A stretch of DNA of 64,000 nucleotides from an uncultured Verrucomicrobia subdivision 3 bacterium (GTDB lineage: Bacteria; Verrucomicrobiota; Verrucomicrobiia; Limisphaerales; UBA8199): the NCBI GenBank assembly GCA_903913865.1, contig CAIWMU010000139.1:1-64000 (forward strand), read 5' to 3'. Position 1 is the stretch's first letter. Every line of letters begins with the position of its first letter. Below the pieces are notes generated by a model, which saw only the letters and a list, made by a program, of their open reading frames with translations, was not told where the DNA came from and made no database searches. A program made the position numbers and the translations under genes. Shown piece after piece: positions 18,401 to 26,371 of this stretch.

Positions 18401-19119
18401 AAGACACCCGGCACCCGCTTGCCGAAATGTTTCCCGATCTCCTTGCGATACGGTTCCATGGTCACTTCCAGAAACTTTTCCGTGACCCCGGGCGAGAGCA
18501 GGTTCACATAGGAGCGGTTTGCGTGCCAGGGGGAATTTCCAGAGCGGACCTGGGTTGCCACCAGATACTCACCAGCAGGAAGGGTCTGGTCGCCACTCTT
18601 GACGCGGGCGGTGACGTTCTCGACCTTGCCATCATCCACACGGTAGGCCGCGATGAATTCGGGCTGCCACTTGGGGACGGTCTGCTCCTTTTTGAAGACC
18701 ATGCCGCGTCCGCGAGACTCGGGCATGGCATCAGGGACCATCCCGCCGGCAAATCCGGATGGATAGCTGTTTTCGTCGTAGATCCAAACCTTCATGCCCA
18801 GCTTGGCGGCCTCGTCCAATGCGGTCTGCCAAAGCTGAAACCAGGAGGCCGAGAAGTAGGGGGTCATCAAGCCCGGGCGCGGATGAACCCAAACCTGTTT
18901 GACTGATTGGGAGGCCAGATCCCTCAAATCCGACCGGATTCGGGATTCCGTGAGCATGTCGTTCCACACCCATAGGGGGCCGGTGCTGTAATCGACGGTT
19001 GGTTTCTCGAAAACTGTTCGGGTTTGTGCAGCCGTTTCAAGCGAAGACGCCTTGTCAGCAGCATGCAGAGAGATGGCCGGCAGCAAGGCCAGCAACGACC
19101 AAAAGCGAGGGAATTTCAT
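15427..19119 (-). CDS. GH106-type alpha-L-rhamnosidase-like secreted glycoside hydrolase
   Basis: The start is placed at 19119 (MKFPRFWSLLALLPAISLHA, a clean signal peptide) rather than eight codons upstream. The protein is 1,230 residues. The N-terminal half has the GH106 hallmarks PLWVWNDMLTE, VWVHPRPGLMTPY, GMKVWIYDENSYPSGFAGG, GVFTDEPNI (Glu near residue 243) and RTLCETYGAGGWD; family acidic catalytic residues lie in such TDEP and CETYG segments. The C-terminal half has beta-sandwich domains, a discoidin-like domain (ARYVRIDIL) and a final galactose-binding-like domain (GKYRVRMDQWYG, then LRPGANLVEVTI). GH106 enzymes remove alpha-L-rhamnose from pectin side chains (rhamnogalacturonan) or other rhamnosides. 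It points toward the beta-helix genes, consistent with a pectin/rhamnan degradation locus. Exact linkage specificity cannot be read from sequence. Confidence 0.85.
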   Translation of the reverse strand: MKFPRFWSLLALLPAISLHAADKASSLETAAQTRTVFEKPTVDYSTGPLWVWNDMLTESRIRSDLRDLASQSVKQVWVHPRPGLMTPYFSASWFQLWQTALDEAAKLGMKVWIYDENSYPSGFAGGMVPDAMPESRGRGMVFKKEQTVPKWQPEFIAAYRVDDGKVENVTARVKSGDQTLPAGEYLVATQVRSGNSPWHANRSYVNLLSPGVTEKFLEVTMEPYRKEIGKHFGKRVPGVFTDEPNIRPAGDWPWSEVLVGEFQKRWGYDLLDHLPSLSQQVGDWRKVRHNYFEVLNAQFIEHWAKPYFEYCEKNGLKFTGHYWDHEWPNCQGVPDNMAMYGWHQLPAIDCLMNQYAEHTHAQFGNVRMVRELTSVANQLGRRRTLCETYGAGGWDLRFEDMKRIGDWLQVLGVNTINQHLTYSTIRGARKRDHPQSFSYHTPWWPAYHLSAEYFAHLSAALSQGEQINKILIIEPTTTAWMYQGDGAKLGELGDAFFKLLLQMESMQVEYDLVSEDIMARHGKPGSGTLHVGQREYSMVIIPPLTENMNSSTKDLLDRSKVRVECSGAQPPRIDGAIPSSTTAAADYDKACASFRADPSAELRRLTGLAASLPLSGDFAIHRADGDAGILLHQRRQLADAEILFLVNTSIDHESSGEVTTSRSGVQEWDVYTGKTQAGRATRRDGHLTIPFSLPPSGSKLLLLSSKSSGTPPPVGISRIIQPASTPKVTRDQPNVLTLDFVDVTAGGKSRTNIYVYAANRFVWQQNGMDQNPWDSAVQFKDELISKKFPANSGFSATYKFNVEGNPPSDLAIVIERPDIYHVSCNGSPLSWTRGEWWLDRAFGRIPLGKLARAGENTITIEASPFTMFHELESAYLLGNFSLKSTRKGFAVTPPCPLDLGTRTNILTHGNSPERTMWISAGIGFSKDGAGNPVEDRNPWLLFDLGKVVELGEIQFWNYNEGTPADLSRRGVKEIRIRTAVGDPTAKEGVSLGEFTLTQANGVAGVAQSVTVPPTRARYVRIDILSNANGVHYPCVGDPDDNGFVGLAEARFLTGTGTIIPSVKAQASSELKRFNRLASMLTDGSGLGQDRQGWNRQGLPFYSAGVTYAETFQLSSVQGKYRVRMDQWYGSVAEVKVNGKPVGYIDAPPWECQLGKSLRPGANLVEVTIFGTLKNTLGPHHGNFPVGSAWPSMFKQGPEDGIPSGSQYATVSYGLFAPFTLVEELQPKPGR

Positions 19120-19370
19120 AGTGGCAACTGCTTCATTCTGCATTTGCGCGCGGGGTGAGTCAAAGGCTTTTCAAGTTCCCGTGAAGCAGAGTTGTCCGGA
19201 TTGTTTGTGTTTGGTTGTCCACGGTTAAACAGGCGAGCGGTCAGTGACCGGGCCGTTTGGCCGGGGATCCATCCCCCAAAAAGGTGATCTGATGGCCCTC
19301 ATTTTTCTGCGGTCCGGGTTTGACTTTTTACCTGCCTGATTGCCAGACTAGCCCTGCATTTTTTGAAACC

Positions 19371-21527
19371 ATGAAAGTTTACTGTTTTATTGCCCTATTT
19401 GGTGTCATTTCCAGCATCTCTCCTGTTTCCACCATGGCACAAGGAGCTGGATCGTTCGTTTTTGAGACGGCCCGTGAACTCTTCAGTTCCGGCGATTTTG
19501 ACGGGGACGGCCGGGCTGACATGGTGATTGTGGACAAGGAAAGCGGTAAGATCCGGCTCGGCTACCAACTTGAGACGGGGGTTTTTGCCTGGGTGGATAA
19601 TCGCCCCAGCGGGATCAAAGGAGTGACGGGGATCGCTATTGGCAAGCTCGTGGCGGGTGCCGGTCAATCCCTGGCTCTAACAGGCCCGGATGCCAACCAG
19701 ATCAGCATCGTGGATATTTCGAACCGGGGTTCCTCCTCCAAACCCCAGATTCTACCATTTGAGGCTGGATTGGGTCCCAACGTCATTGCTGCTCTCGACA
19801 TTGGGGGGGCAGGTAACACCCCTTTGGCGGACCTCTTCGTCGGCAGCATCTACAATTCCCCGGATGCCAATCTGGCGACCCTCCTTCGGAACGACGGAGC
19901 TGAATATCCGAAGATCAGTGAGGCAGGCCTCTCAGGGGTTCCCGCCAAGGCGAATAGTTTTTCGATGAAAACCGGATCGGCCGCGTATGTCGCCATGCTC
20001 GTCGCTCCGGATGCCCTCAAAGTTGAGTCTGTTGATTCCGGCAAGCTTGTGGACGCCGTTGTGCTCTCAGGCCTTCCCGCCGGTGCCGATTATTGCATCG
20101 GCAGCTTCCGCTCAAAGGATGCGCGGGACTTTCTGGTTTATAAGCCGGGCGAGACCTCGTTTTCGTTCCGTTCGCTTAATGAGAGTGCCCCCGGCAAACT
20201 TGAGTTCGGGAAGGCTGAAAGTTTTGACCTGGGACAGCCCGTGAAGGCGATTATTCCAATTGATCAGCCCAAGGGAGCTGGTTTTGTGGCGATTTTTGGC
20301 GAGGGTCAGACGGCAGGCCTGTTCACCTTTGATGGTGCAAAGACCCCGAAGTTGTCCCAAACGATTTCTGCGACAAACGACATCTTCACAAGCGTGACCA
20401 AAACCCCGGCGGGGCTCGTAGTGTTGACCCAAACCTCCACGGGCAAGTATTCCACCCGTTATCAACTCTACACCTGGGCCGGGGAAGGCTGCACACCAGG
20501 CGTTTATGGGGGGTTGTCCTCGCTCGCTGATAACGACAACATCACCATTCCGGACATCCACCAGCGCATCGTTTCAAAGATCGTTGAGAAAACGGAGCCT
20601 GAGATGCATCCTTACACGAACACCATCCCGGGAACTCGTGCGGAGTATGCCATGATACCCATTCCATCCGGCGAGTTCACGATGGGGACCCCGGACTCCG
20701 AAGCCAAGCGCAACGCTGATGAAGGTCCGCAGCACACAGTCAAGATCGAGCCGTTCTGGATGGGCAAGTGCGAGATCACCTGGAATGAATACGAGCTATT
20801 CATGTATCCCGACGAGGAGCGCCGCACGCGTGGGACCGTCCCGACGGATGCCGACGGTGACAAGCTGGCCGATGCAATCACGCACCCCTCAAAGCCTTAT
20901 GTTGAAATGAGCTTTGGGATGGGGAAGGACGGATTCCCTGCCATCGCGATGACCCAGCATGCGGCCAACAAATATTGCCAATGGCTGAGCGCCAAGACCG
21001 GACATTTCTACCGCCTGCCGACCGAGGCTGAGTGGGAATATGCGTGCAGGGCCGGGACGAAAACCACCTATTACTTTGGGGAAGATGCGACGGAGCTTCC
21101 GAATCATGCCTGGTTTGAGCAGAACAGCGATTTCAAGTATCAAAAGGTGGGCAAGAAGAAGCCAAATCCGTGGGGGCTCCATGACATGTATGGGAATGTG
21201 GTGGAATGGGTTCTGGATCAATACGATCCCGAATACTATCGCGTTTCCGCACAGCAGGGGACATCGGTTTTCCCGTGGAACAGGGCAACCAAACCGTATC
21301 CCCACGCGGTCCGTGGTGGTTCCTGGGATGATGAGGCTGCAAAGTGTCGCAGTGGGGCCCGCAGGGGTTCCGATCGTTCCTGGAAGATGCAGGATCCCCA
21401 GTTGCCCAAGAGCATCTGGTATTTTTCGGATGCCCAGTTTGTGGGCTTCCGCGTTGTTCGCCCCTTGAAAGTCCCTTCTGCTGGGGAGTTGCAGAGGTAT
21501 TGGACCAGCGGCGTGGAGCGGGATTGA
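19371..21527 (+). CDS. Secreted FG-GAP plus SUMF1 (FGE-sulfatase-domain) protein
   Basis: The ATG at 19371 gives a signal peptide (MKVYCFIALFGVISSISPVS); an upstream TTG is unlikely. The N-terminal ~400 residues begin with an FG-GAP/VCBS-type loop (GDFDGDGRADMVIVD) and look like a beta-propeller-like region. From about residue 427 there is a SUMF1 domain: MIPIPSGEFTMGTPDSEA, KCEITWNEYELF, YRLPTEAEWEYACRAGT, GLHDMYGNVVEWVLD, AVRGGSWDDEAAKCRSGARR and GFRVVR. True formylglycine-generating enzymes carry two cysteines after RGGS; here the first position is Asp and only the second Cys remains. So it is probably not a sulfatase-activating oxidase but one of the many SUMF1-fold binding or structural proteins of PVC bacteria. 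No sulfatase gene is seen in the window. Confidence 0.85.
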   Translation: MKVYCFIALFGVISSISPVSTMAQGAGSFVFETARELFSSGDFDGDGRADMVIVDKESGKIRLGYQLETGVFAWVDNRPSGIKGVTGIAIGKLVAGAGQSLALTGPDANQISIVDISNRGSSSKPQILPFEAGLGPNVIAALDIGGAGNTPLADLFVGSIYNSPDANLATLLRNDGAEYPKISEAGLSGVPAKANSFSMKTGSAAYVAMLVAPDALKVESVDSGKLVDAVVLSGLPAGADYCIGSFRSKDARDFLVYKPGETSFSFRSLNESAPGKLEFGKAESFDLGQPVKAIIPIDQPKGAGFVAIFGEGQTAGLFTFDGAKTPKLSQTISATNDIFTSVTKTPAGLVVLTQTSTGKYSTRYQLYTWAGEGCTPGVYGGLSSLADNDNITIPDIHQRIVSKIVEKTEPEMHPYTNTIPGTRAEYAMIPIPSGEFTMGTPDSEAKRNADEGPQHTVKIEPFWMGKCEITWNEYELFMYPDEERRTRGTVPTDADGDKLADAITHPSKPYVEMSFGMGKDGFPAIAMTQHAANKYCQWLSAKTGHFYRLPTEAEWEYACRAGTKTTYYFGEDATELPNHAWFEQNSDFKYQKVGKKKPNPWGLHDMYGNVVEWVLDQYDPEYYRVSAQQGTSVFPWNRATKPYPHAVRGGSWDDEAAKCRSGARRGSDRSWKMQDPQLPKSIWYFSDAQFVGFRVVRPLKVPSAGELQRYWTSGVERD

Positions 21528-21538
21528 ATTTAACCTTG

Positions 21539-21563
21539 GGTGAAGGGGGTTGTCCCTTTCACC
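21539..21563 (+). terminator. Weak hairpin after SUMF1-domain gene
   Basis: GGTGAAGGGG (21539-21548) can pair with CCCTTTCACC (21554-21563) with one bulge or mismatch. No T tract follows, so it may be a weak terminator or an mRNA 3' hairpin. Confidence 0.3.
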
Positions 21564-21705
21564 ACAGTTCAGGAAGTTCCAGAACTGGCAGTTAGCACTG
21601 AAACCAAAGCAAACGGCAATAAATCGTGGTGGATCGGACGGCCCTTGCGGCTTTCGCACGAAAGCGCAGGGGATACGGACGCCACATAGACAAAGCGCAA
21701 TCACC

Positions 21706-23052
21706 ATGCAAGAAAACACCAATCCCCATGGCGCGTCCTTTTCGCGCCGGCAGTTTATCAGAAATTCAACACTCGCTGCGGCAGCCGCCACGGCAGTGGT
21801 GAACTTCCCCTCCATCGTCGTAGGGCAGGGCAAGCAAACCATCAACGCTGTGATCATCGGGATGGGTGGCCGAGGCAGCGGAGCTGGTGAAAACTTCCGC
21901 GAAGCAGCCAAGGAAGTTGGCGTCGAGGCAAAGATTGTCGCCGTGGCCGACATTTTCCCTGAGAAGGCCAAGGGCGGAAAGGATACCTTCGGTTTGCCTG
22001 AGGACAAATGTTTCAGCGGTTTTGACGGGTATCAGAAGGCGCTGGAGGTTCCCGGTGTTAATTATGCGATTCTGGCCACGCCTCCCGGATTCCGCGCCCC
22101 TCATTTCCGTGCTGCGATCGCCGCCGGAAAAAATGTATTCATGGAGAAGCCGGTCGCGGTGGATGGCCCCGGTCTCAAGATCATGTATGCCGCGCACCAG
22201 GAAGCGCTGAAGAAGAATTTGAAAGTTGCTGCCGGCACCCAGCGCCGCCATCGCCCCAGCTACATTCAGACCATCAAACAACTACATGATGGGAAAATTG
22301 GTGATATCACCGCGCTGCGAACCTACTGGGTCAATGGTGGGCCGATCTGGCACCGTGGGGATGTCGGTAGCACAGATCTGGAACGGCAGATCCGGAACTG
22401 GTATCATTACGTTTGGTTGTGCGGTGATCATATTTGCGAACAGCACGTCCACAATCTCGACATCGCCAACTGGATCATGAAGGGCGAACATCCCGTACGC
22501 GCCTGGGGCATGGGTGCCCGCCAGCAGTTGGAAGGTAAGTCGGGGGAGATATGGGACAATTTCGCTGTCGAATACACCTATGCCAATGGCACACACCTGC
22601 ACAGTTATTGCGGGCAGGTCAAGCGCAGTTGGGCATCCGTCAGCGAGGCTGCTGCTGGAACGATCGGCACCGTTGAACTGAACGACGGTCGCAACATCAT
22701 CAAGACGAAAGATGGCAAAGTTTGGAGACCGGAAAAAGTTGAGAAGGACAACGGTTACGTCAACGAGCACGTCGACTTGATCCGTGCGATCATTGAAGAC
22801 AAACCGTTGAATGAGGCCAAGCAGGTCACCGACAGCACACTCACAGCGATCATGGGCCGCGAGGCCGCCTATAGCGGTGGTGAGGTGACAGCTGAAGAGA
22901 TCCTCAATTCGACGTTCGCCTACGGTCCGTCCCTCCTTTATCAGGATCCGTCCAAGATGACCTGGGAAGCGTTCCGCACGCTGCAGCCTCCCATGCCGAG
23001 CCAGCACAACATCCTGGCCAACCCGCCTGTGGTTCCGGTTGTCAAAGGTTGA
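21706..23052 (+). CDS. Tat-exported Gfo/Idh/MocA-family oxidoreductase
   Basis: The ATG at 21706 starts a protein of 448 residues with a twin-arginine signal (SRRQFIRNSTLAAAAATAVV). The Rossmann NAD(P)-binding loop follows (NAVIIGMGGRGSGAGEN), then the family motif GKNVFMEKPVAVDG containing the EKP lysine, and the C-terminal alpha/beta domain (HNLDIANWIM and EHVDLIRAIIEDKPLNEAKQ). Family members oxidise or reduce sugars, inositols and related polyols. Twin-arginine-exported versions are very common in Verrucomicrobia and Planctomycetes. It lies 3' of the SUMF1-domain gene on the same strand and ends at a strong terminator. The substrate is unknown; a role in processing sugars released by the neighbouring hydrolases is inference. 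Confidence 0.9.
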   Translation: MQENTNPHGASFSRRQFIRNSTLAAAAATAVVNFPSIVVGQGKQTINAVIIGMGGRGSGAGENFREAAKEVGVEAKIVAVADIFPEKAKGGKDTFGLPEDKCFSGFDGYQKALEVPGVNYAILATPPGFRAPHFRAAIAAGKNVFMEKPVAVDGPGLKIMYAAHQEALKKNLKVAAGTQRRHRPSYIQTIKQLHDGKIGDITALRTYWVNGGPIWHRGDVGSTDLERQIRNWYHYVWLCGDHICEQHVHNLDIANWIMKGEHPVRAWGMGARQQLEGKSGEIWDNFAVEYTYANGTHLHSYCGQVKRSWASVSEAAAGTIGTVELNDGRNIIKTKDGKVWRPEKVEKDNGYVNEHVDLIRAIIEDKPLNEAKQVTDSTLTAIMGREAAYSGGEVTAEEILNSTFAYGPSLLYQDPSKMTWEAFRTLQPPMPSQHNILANPPVVPVVKG

Positions 23053-23075
23053 TCCTGCCAGAGTATGATTCGCCA

Positions 23076-23113
23076 CCTTCACGCCCTCGAATTGAGGGCG
23101 TGAAGGTTTTTTT
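23076..23113 (+). terminator. Strong rho-independent terminator
   Basis: A perfect 13-bp stem (CCTTCACGCCCTC at 23076-23088, GAGGGCGTGAAGG at 23094-23106) with a 5-base loop is followed by seven T residues (23107-23113). It lies 24 bases after the oxidoreductase stop codon and closes the upstream transcription unit. Confidence 0.93.
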
Positions 23114-23173
23114 CAAGTTCTGAAGGAAGCATGCAACCCATGGCAAGTGGGTTTTGCTTATCCCATTCCGATC

Positions 23174-24307
23174 ATGGATGATTTTCATCCCCATCTTACA
23201 GTGATCAATCCATCCTCCCCCAAAGGATCAGTTTCCAGGAACGTTGGGGTTGCGGCGATGGCTTTCATTTTCCTGACTCTGTTGCCGTTCCTCGCGGGAT
23301 GCCGAACCACACCAGTGGCAGTTCCGGGAGCTGCTGATGCCAGTCTGACCCGTTTCCATTTCAAAGGAGCCCACATGGGAACCCTGTTTGAAATCACCTT
23401 GTATGCAACCAACAGGGAATGGGCAACGACCGCCGCTACGGCAGCATTTGAGCGGATCAACACACTGGAAGACATCCTGAGCGACTATCAGGCGGATAGT
23501 GAACTCTCCATGTTGAGGAGTTCAACCGTTGGCCAGCCAGTTTCTGTGGGTCAGGATCTTTTTGAAGTGCTCCGGCGGTCCGAGGAGTTTTCCAAGCGTT
23601 CCGGAGGGGCGTTCGATTGCACGGTGGGTCCCTACGTCCGCCTCTGGCGGTTCTCACGGAAGCGTGGGACGCTCCCTGGTGCGGCTGAGTTGCAGGAAGC
23701 AAGGGGGCTGGTGGGATATCGGTATTTGCGTTTGGATTTCCGCAAGCACACGGTTACTTTGCTGCGCCCGGGGATGCGTTTGGATGCAGGGGGAATTGCC
23801 AAGGGTTACGCAGCTGACGAAGCCCTCAAGGTGCTGAAGGGCATGGGGGTGGATCGGGCCCTGGTGGCGGCGAGTGGAGATATTGCCATAGGGAGGCCGC
23901 CTCCCGGACAGGTGGGGTGGAAGGTGGGGGTTTCCGGCATTGATTCAAAGACCAACATCCTCACCAGAAACCTGATACTCTCAAACGCAGCCGTTTCCAC
24001 CTCGGGAGACACCGAGCAATCCATCGAAATTGGAGGCATCCGCTATTCTCATATTGTGGATCCGCGCACCGGGCTCGGGTTGACACACCGGGTGCAAGCG
24101 ACCGTGATAGGTCCGAATGCCACCACCACCGATGCGGCAGCCACGGCGGTTTGCATCCTTGGCAGGAAAGCCGGGGCGGCTTTCATTAAATCCCTCCCCA
24201 ACTGCGGTGTTCTTGTGATCACGAGGGAAGGGGGGCATGAAGAGGTTTATGCATCCCCCCGGGTCAGGCAGCTGCAGCGTGAGATTACTCCGGTGCCCCT
24301 CCGGTAG
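23174..24307 (+). CDS. apbE: FAD:protein FMN transferase (ApbE), lipoprotein
   Basis: ApbE uses FAD to attach FMN covalently to threonine residues of target flavoproteins such as Rnf/Nqr subunits. From the ATG at 23174 the protein is 377 residues with a lipoprotein signal (FIFLTLLPFLAGC, Cys at residue 43), as expected for a periplasmic ApbE. Family motifs: HMGTLFEITLY, AFDCTVGPYVRLWRF, RLDAGGIAKGYAADEAL, ALVAASGDIAIG, VSTSGDTEQ, YSHIVDPRTGLGL and TTTDAAATAVCILG. The GDT/DPRTG region binds FAD and metal. No Rnf or Nqr genes are nearby, so the target is elsewhere. An upstream in-frame GTG at 23147 adds nine residues and is less likely. The gene converges with the next one with only eight bases between. 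Confidence 0.93.
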   Translation: MDDFHPHLTVINPSSPKGSVSRNVGVAAMAFIFLTLLPFLAGCRTTPVAVPGAADASLTRFHFKGAHMGTLFEITLYATNREWATTAATAAFERINTLEDILSDYQADSELSMLRSSTVGQPVSVGQDLFEVLRRSEEFSKRSGGAFDCTVGPYVRLWRFSRKRGTLPGAAELQEARGLVGYRYLRLDFRKHTVTLLRPGMRLDAGGIAKGYAADEALKVLKGMGVDRALVAASGDIAIGRPPPGQVGWKVGVSGIDSKTNILTRNLILSNAAVSTSGDTEQSIEIGGIRYSHIVDPRTGLGLTHRVQATVIGPNATTTDAAATAVCILGRKAGAAFIKSLPNCGVLVITREGGHEEVYASPRVRQLQREITPVPLR

Positions 24308-24315
24308 GGCAATCC

Positions 24316-24684
24316 TCAACGCAGGTCGATTGAGTCCCCTGCGAGCAAAGGGATGTCCTCGCCGCTCAGAAGGCGCTTTGGGTCAATCGCCATTTCCTCT
24401 CCACCTCGGGTCAGAACGATGACACGGGGATCACCTCCCTGATAGTCTGCTGCGATAATCGCTGCTGCCAAGGTCATGCCTGGTGTCCAGGGGACGGCGT
24501 GTAACCGGACTTGCCCTGCGATAAAGATTGTCGGTCCCTGTGCACTGTTGCTTCGCATTTGCCCCTGCTGTTGGCCCGCGAAAAACGCGGCACGGGCCTT
24601 TGCCTCCGCCGCCTTCTTTGTCACGCACCCGGAACTGATCAAGGCTGCAGCCAGAAGTGCCACCACCAGTATGCTGTTTTTCAT
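24316..24684 (-). CDS. Small lipoprotein with one SLBB-like domain
   Basis: A 122-residue protein with a lipoprotein signal (MKNSILVVALLAAALISSGC). After a short Ala/Gln-rich linker (residues ~24-50) comes a compact beta-grasp-like domain (IFIAGQVRLHAVPWTPGMTL, then DPRVIVLTRGGEEMAIDP and IPLLAGDSIDLR). This matches the SLBB pattern in polysaccharide-export (Wza-like) proteins, where V-x-G-x-V and a final AGD-hydrophobic strand recur. The single-domain orphan form lacks the export-pore part and could act as an accessory envelope protein. It lies downstream of panB on the same strand with a ~107-base gap. SLBB assignment is by pattern only. Confidence 0.68.
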   Translation of the reverse strand: MKNSILVVALLAAALISSGCVTKKAAEAKARAAFFAGQQQGQMRSNSAQGPTIFIAGQVRLHAVPWTPGMTLAAAIIAADYQGGDPRVIVLTRGGEEMAIDPKRLLSGEDIPLLAGDSIDLR

Positions 24685-24791
24685 TTTACAGATCGTTTGT
24701 TGTTGCGCAGCAGATTAGCTGCCCGGAACAATTTTTCAATCCATGCGCAGCTCCGAGTGCGGGGAAAAGCAGGTGTTTGTCCGGGTGTGAA

Positions 24792-25586
24792 TCAAGCCAT
24801 CGCCTGCTGGCATACGGATTCCTGCCACTCGCTCACCACCCTGCGCATCTGCTCTGCTGCGTTGAGACGTGGTTTCACGTGCTTGAGGCTGAACCATGGA
24901 AGCATCCCCAGAAGGTCGGGAGTGACGAGGACCTGGCCGTCGCACAGTTTTCCCGATCCGATGCCAATGGTTGGGATGGAGATGTGAGTGCTGATTTCTC
25001 CCGCAACGGGGCTGGTAACCAACTCCAGGACGAGTGCAAAAGCTCCCGCCTGCTCCAGTGCCTTTGCATCCTGCAGGAGTCGTTGATGCTCTGACTCCAC
25101 CTTCCCCTGAACCTTGTAACCCCCAACCTCAAGAACATGCTGAGGAAGCATTCCCAGGTGGCCGAAGAAGGGGATGCCCTCCGCGATGATCGCTTTGACC
25201 TGATCGATGATCTCGATCCCGCCCTCTGCTTTGACAGCCTCAGCCCCTGCGGCTATCAGCCGCCGCGCATTAGTGACGGCATCCTGAACGGTCTCGTATG
25301 AGCGGAAAGGGAGATCGGCTGATAGCAATGCTCGTGGCTGGGCCCGGGCCGCCGCCCGAACGTGATGTTCCATCTCAGCCATGGTGACATGCGTGGTGTC
25401 GGGGTAGCCCAGCACCACCATGCCAAGAGAATCCCCGACGAGGATCAAGGGTATCCCCGCATCGTCGAGAAGTTTTGTCATCGGATAATCGTAGGCAGTC
25501 AGGGCCGCGACCTTGCGGCCCAGGGACTTCATCTGGCGTATTTCGTCGTCGGTGACTTTGCTGCGCGTCGTCATTCCAAACACCAT
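24792..25586 (-). CDS. panB: 3-methyl-2-oxobutanoate hydroxymethyltransferase
   Basis: PanB transfers a hydroxymethyl group from 5,10-methylenetetrahydrofolate to 2-oxoisovalerate, the first committed step of pantothenate (vitamin B5/CoA) synthesis in the cytoplasm. At 264 residues it has family length. Motifs: KVAALTAYDYPMTKLLDDAG, LVGDSLGMVVLGY, LLSADLPFRSY, AVKAEGG, GIPFFGHLGMLPQHV, GAFALVLELV and IPTIGIGSGKLCDGQVLV. The metal-binding Asp of GDSLG and the acidic residue in AEGG are present. A second start at 25574 (four codons in) is equally possible; neither has a clear ribosome binding site. It is divergent from the cvpA-like gene. No panC or panD is nearby. Confidence 0.95.
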   Translation of the reverse strand: MVFGMTTRSKVTDDEIRQMKSLGRKVAALTAYDYPMTKLLDDAGIPLILVGDSLGMVVLGYPDTTHVTMAEMEHHVRAAARAQPRALLSADLPFRSYETVQDAVTNARRLIAAGAEAVKAEGGIEIIDQVKAIIAEGIPFFGHLGMLPQHVLEVGGYKVQGKVESEHQRLLQDAKALEQAGAFALVLELVTSPVAGEISTHISIPTIGIGSGKLCDGQVLVTPDLLGMLPWFSLKHVKPRLNAAEQMRRVVSEWQESVCQQAMA

Positions 25587-25684
25587 TGCGGTATAAGGGG
25601 TGAGTTAACAAGAGCAAATCTCAGGATTTGTGGCATGATGTCTGCTGTAAATCGGTTGGCCAAGCGCCTAAACGCAGCTGCCGA

Positions 25685-26293
25685 ATGAATCTAAATCTGC
25701 CGATCAACCTGTTCGATCTGGCCCTGTTGGTCATTCTCACTCTCGGAATTTCCGCCGGGAGGAAGAATGGCATGTCCGGGGAACTGTTTGATGCCATAAA
25801 ATGGATCCTGATCCTCGTGGGGGCCACCCTGCTTTATGAGTTTTTGGGCGGCATGGTGGCTGGCAAGCTGCACCTTAGCCTTTTGACGGCCTACCTCCTC
25901 GTCTATGTCGCGATTGTGTTTTTTGGACTTATTTTTCTTAATGTCGTGAAAGAGCGGGTGGGATCCAAGCTGGCGGGCAGTGATTTTTTTGGACGCGGTG
26001 AATATTTTTTAGGCATGGTTGCCGGGATGGTGCGCCACGCATGCATTCTCATGATCGGTTTGGCGCTTCTCAACGCCCGCTATTTTAGCTCCACGGATGT
26101 GGTGGCCATGAAGGCATTCCAGACGGAAAACTACGGGAGTGACATGTTCCCCACCTGGCAAACGGTGCAGTCGGTGGTTTTCCAGAAATCGCTGACAGGT
26201 CCCTGGATCAGATCGAATTTGTGGTTCGCTCTCATGAAGCCCACCAAACCTCAGGATGCCTCGATTCATTCCGGGGAGTATATTCTTCCTTGA
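25685..26293 (+). CDS. CvpA-family membrane protein
   Basis: From the ATG at 25685 the protein is 202 residues. It has four hydrophobic segments: NLFDLALLVILTLGISAG, AIKWILILVGATLLYEFLGG, LTAYLLVYVAIVFFGLIFL and FLGMVAGMVRHACILMIGLA. The first helix with a short GRKNG-type turn and the Gly-rich final helix match the CvpA/colicin V production family, whose members are inner-membrane proteins of unclear function (colicin V export in E. coli, envelope homeostasis). The C-terminal ~60 residues are soluble. It is divergent from panB and precedes the SNF2 gene on the same strand. Confidence 0.75.
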   Translation: MNLNLPINLFDLALLVILTLGISAGRKNGMSGELFDAIKWILILVGATLLYEFLGGMVAGKLHLSLLTAYLLVYVAIVFFGLIFLNVVKERVGSKLAGSDFFGRGEYFLGMVAGMVRHACILMIGLALLNARYFSSTDVVAMKAFQTENYGSDMFPTWQTVQSVVFQKSLTGPWIRSNLWFALMKPTKPQDASIHSGEYILP

Positions 26294-26371
26294 CCCATTC
26301 CCTCGTCTGGCCCCCTCTCAGGGACAAGCACTGCTTGAAAGGCGGCCTACCCGACCTTATGGTTCACGGCG

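Noticed and set aside
20640-21480. Formylglycine-generating (sulfatase-activating) enzyme
   Set aside because: The first of the two catalytic cysteines is replaced by Asp, and no sulfatase is in the window.
20889-22007. Minus-strand frame of 372 codons
   Set aside because: It spans the end of the SUMF1 gene, the intergenic gap and the Tat signal of the oxidoreductase, all well supported on the plus strand; no motif is visible.
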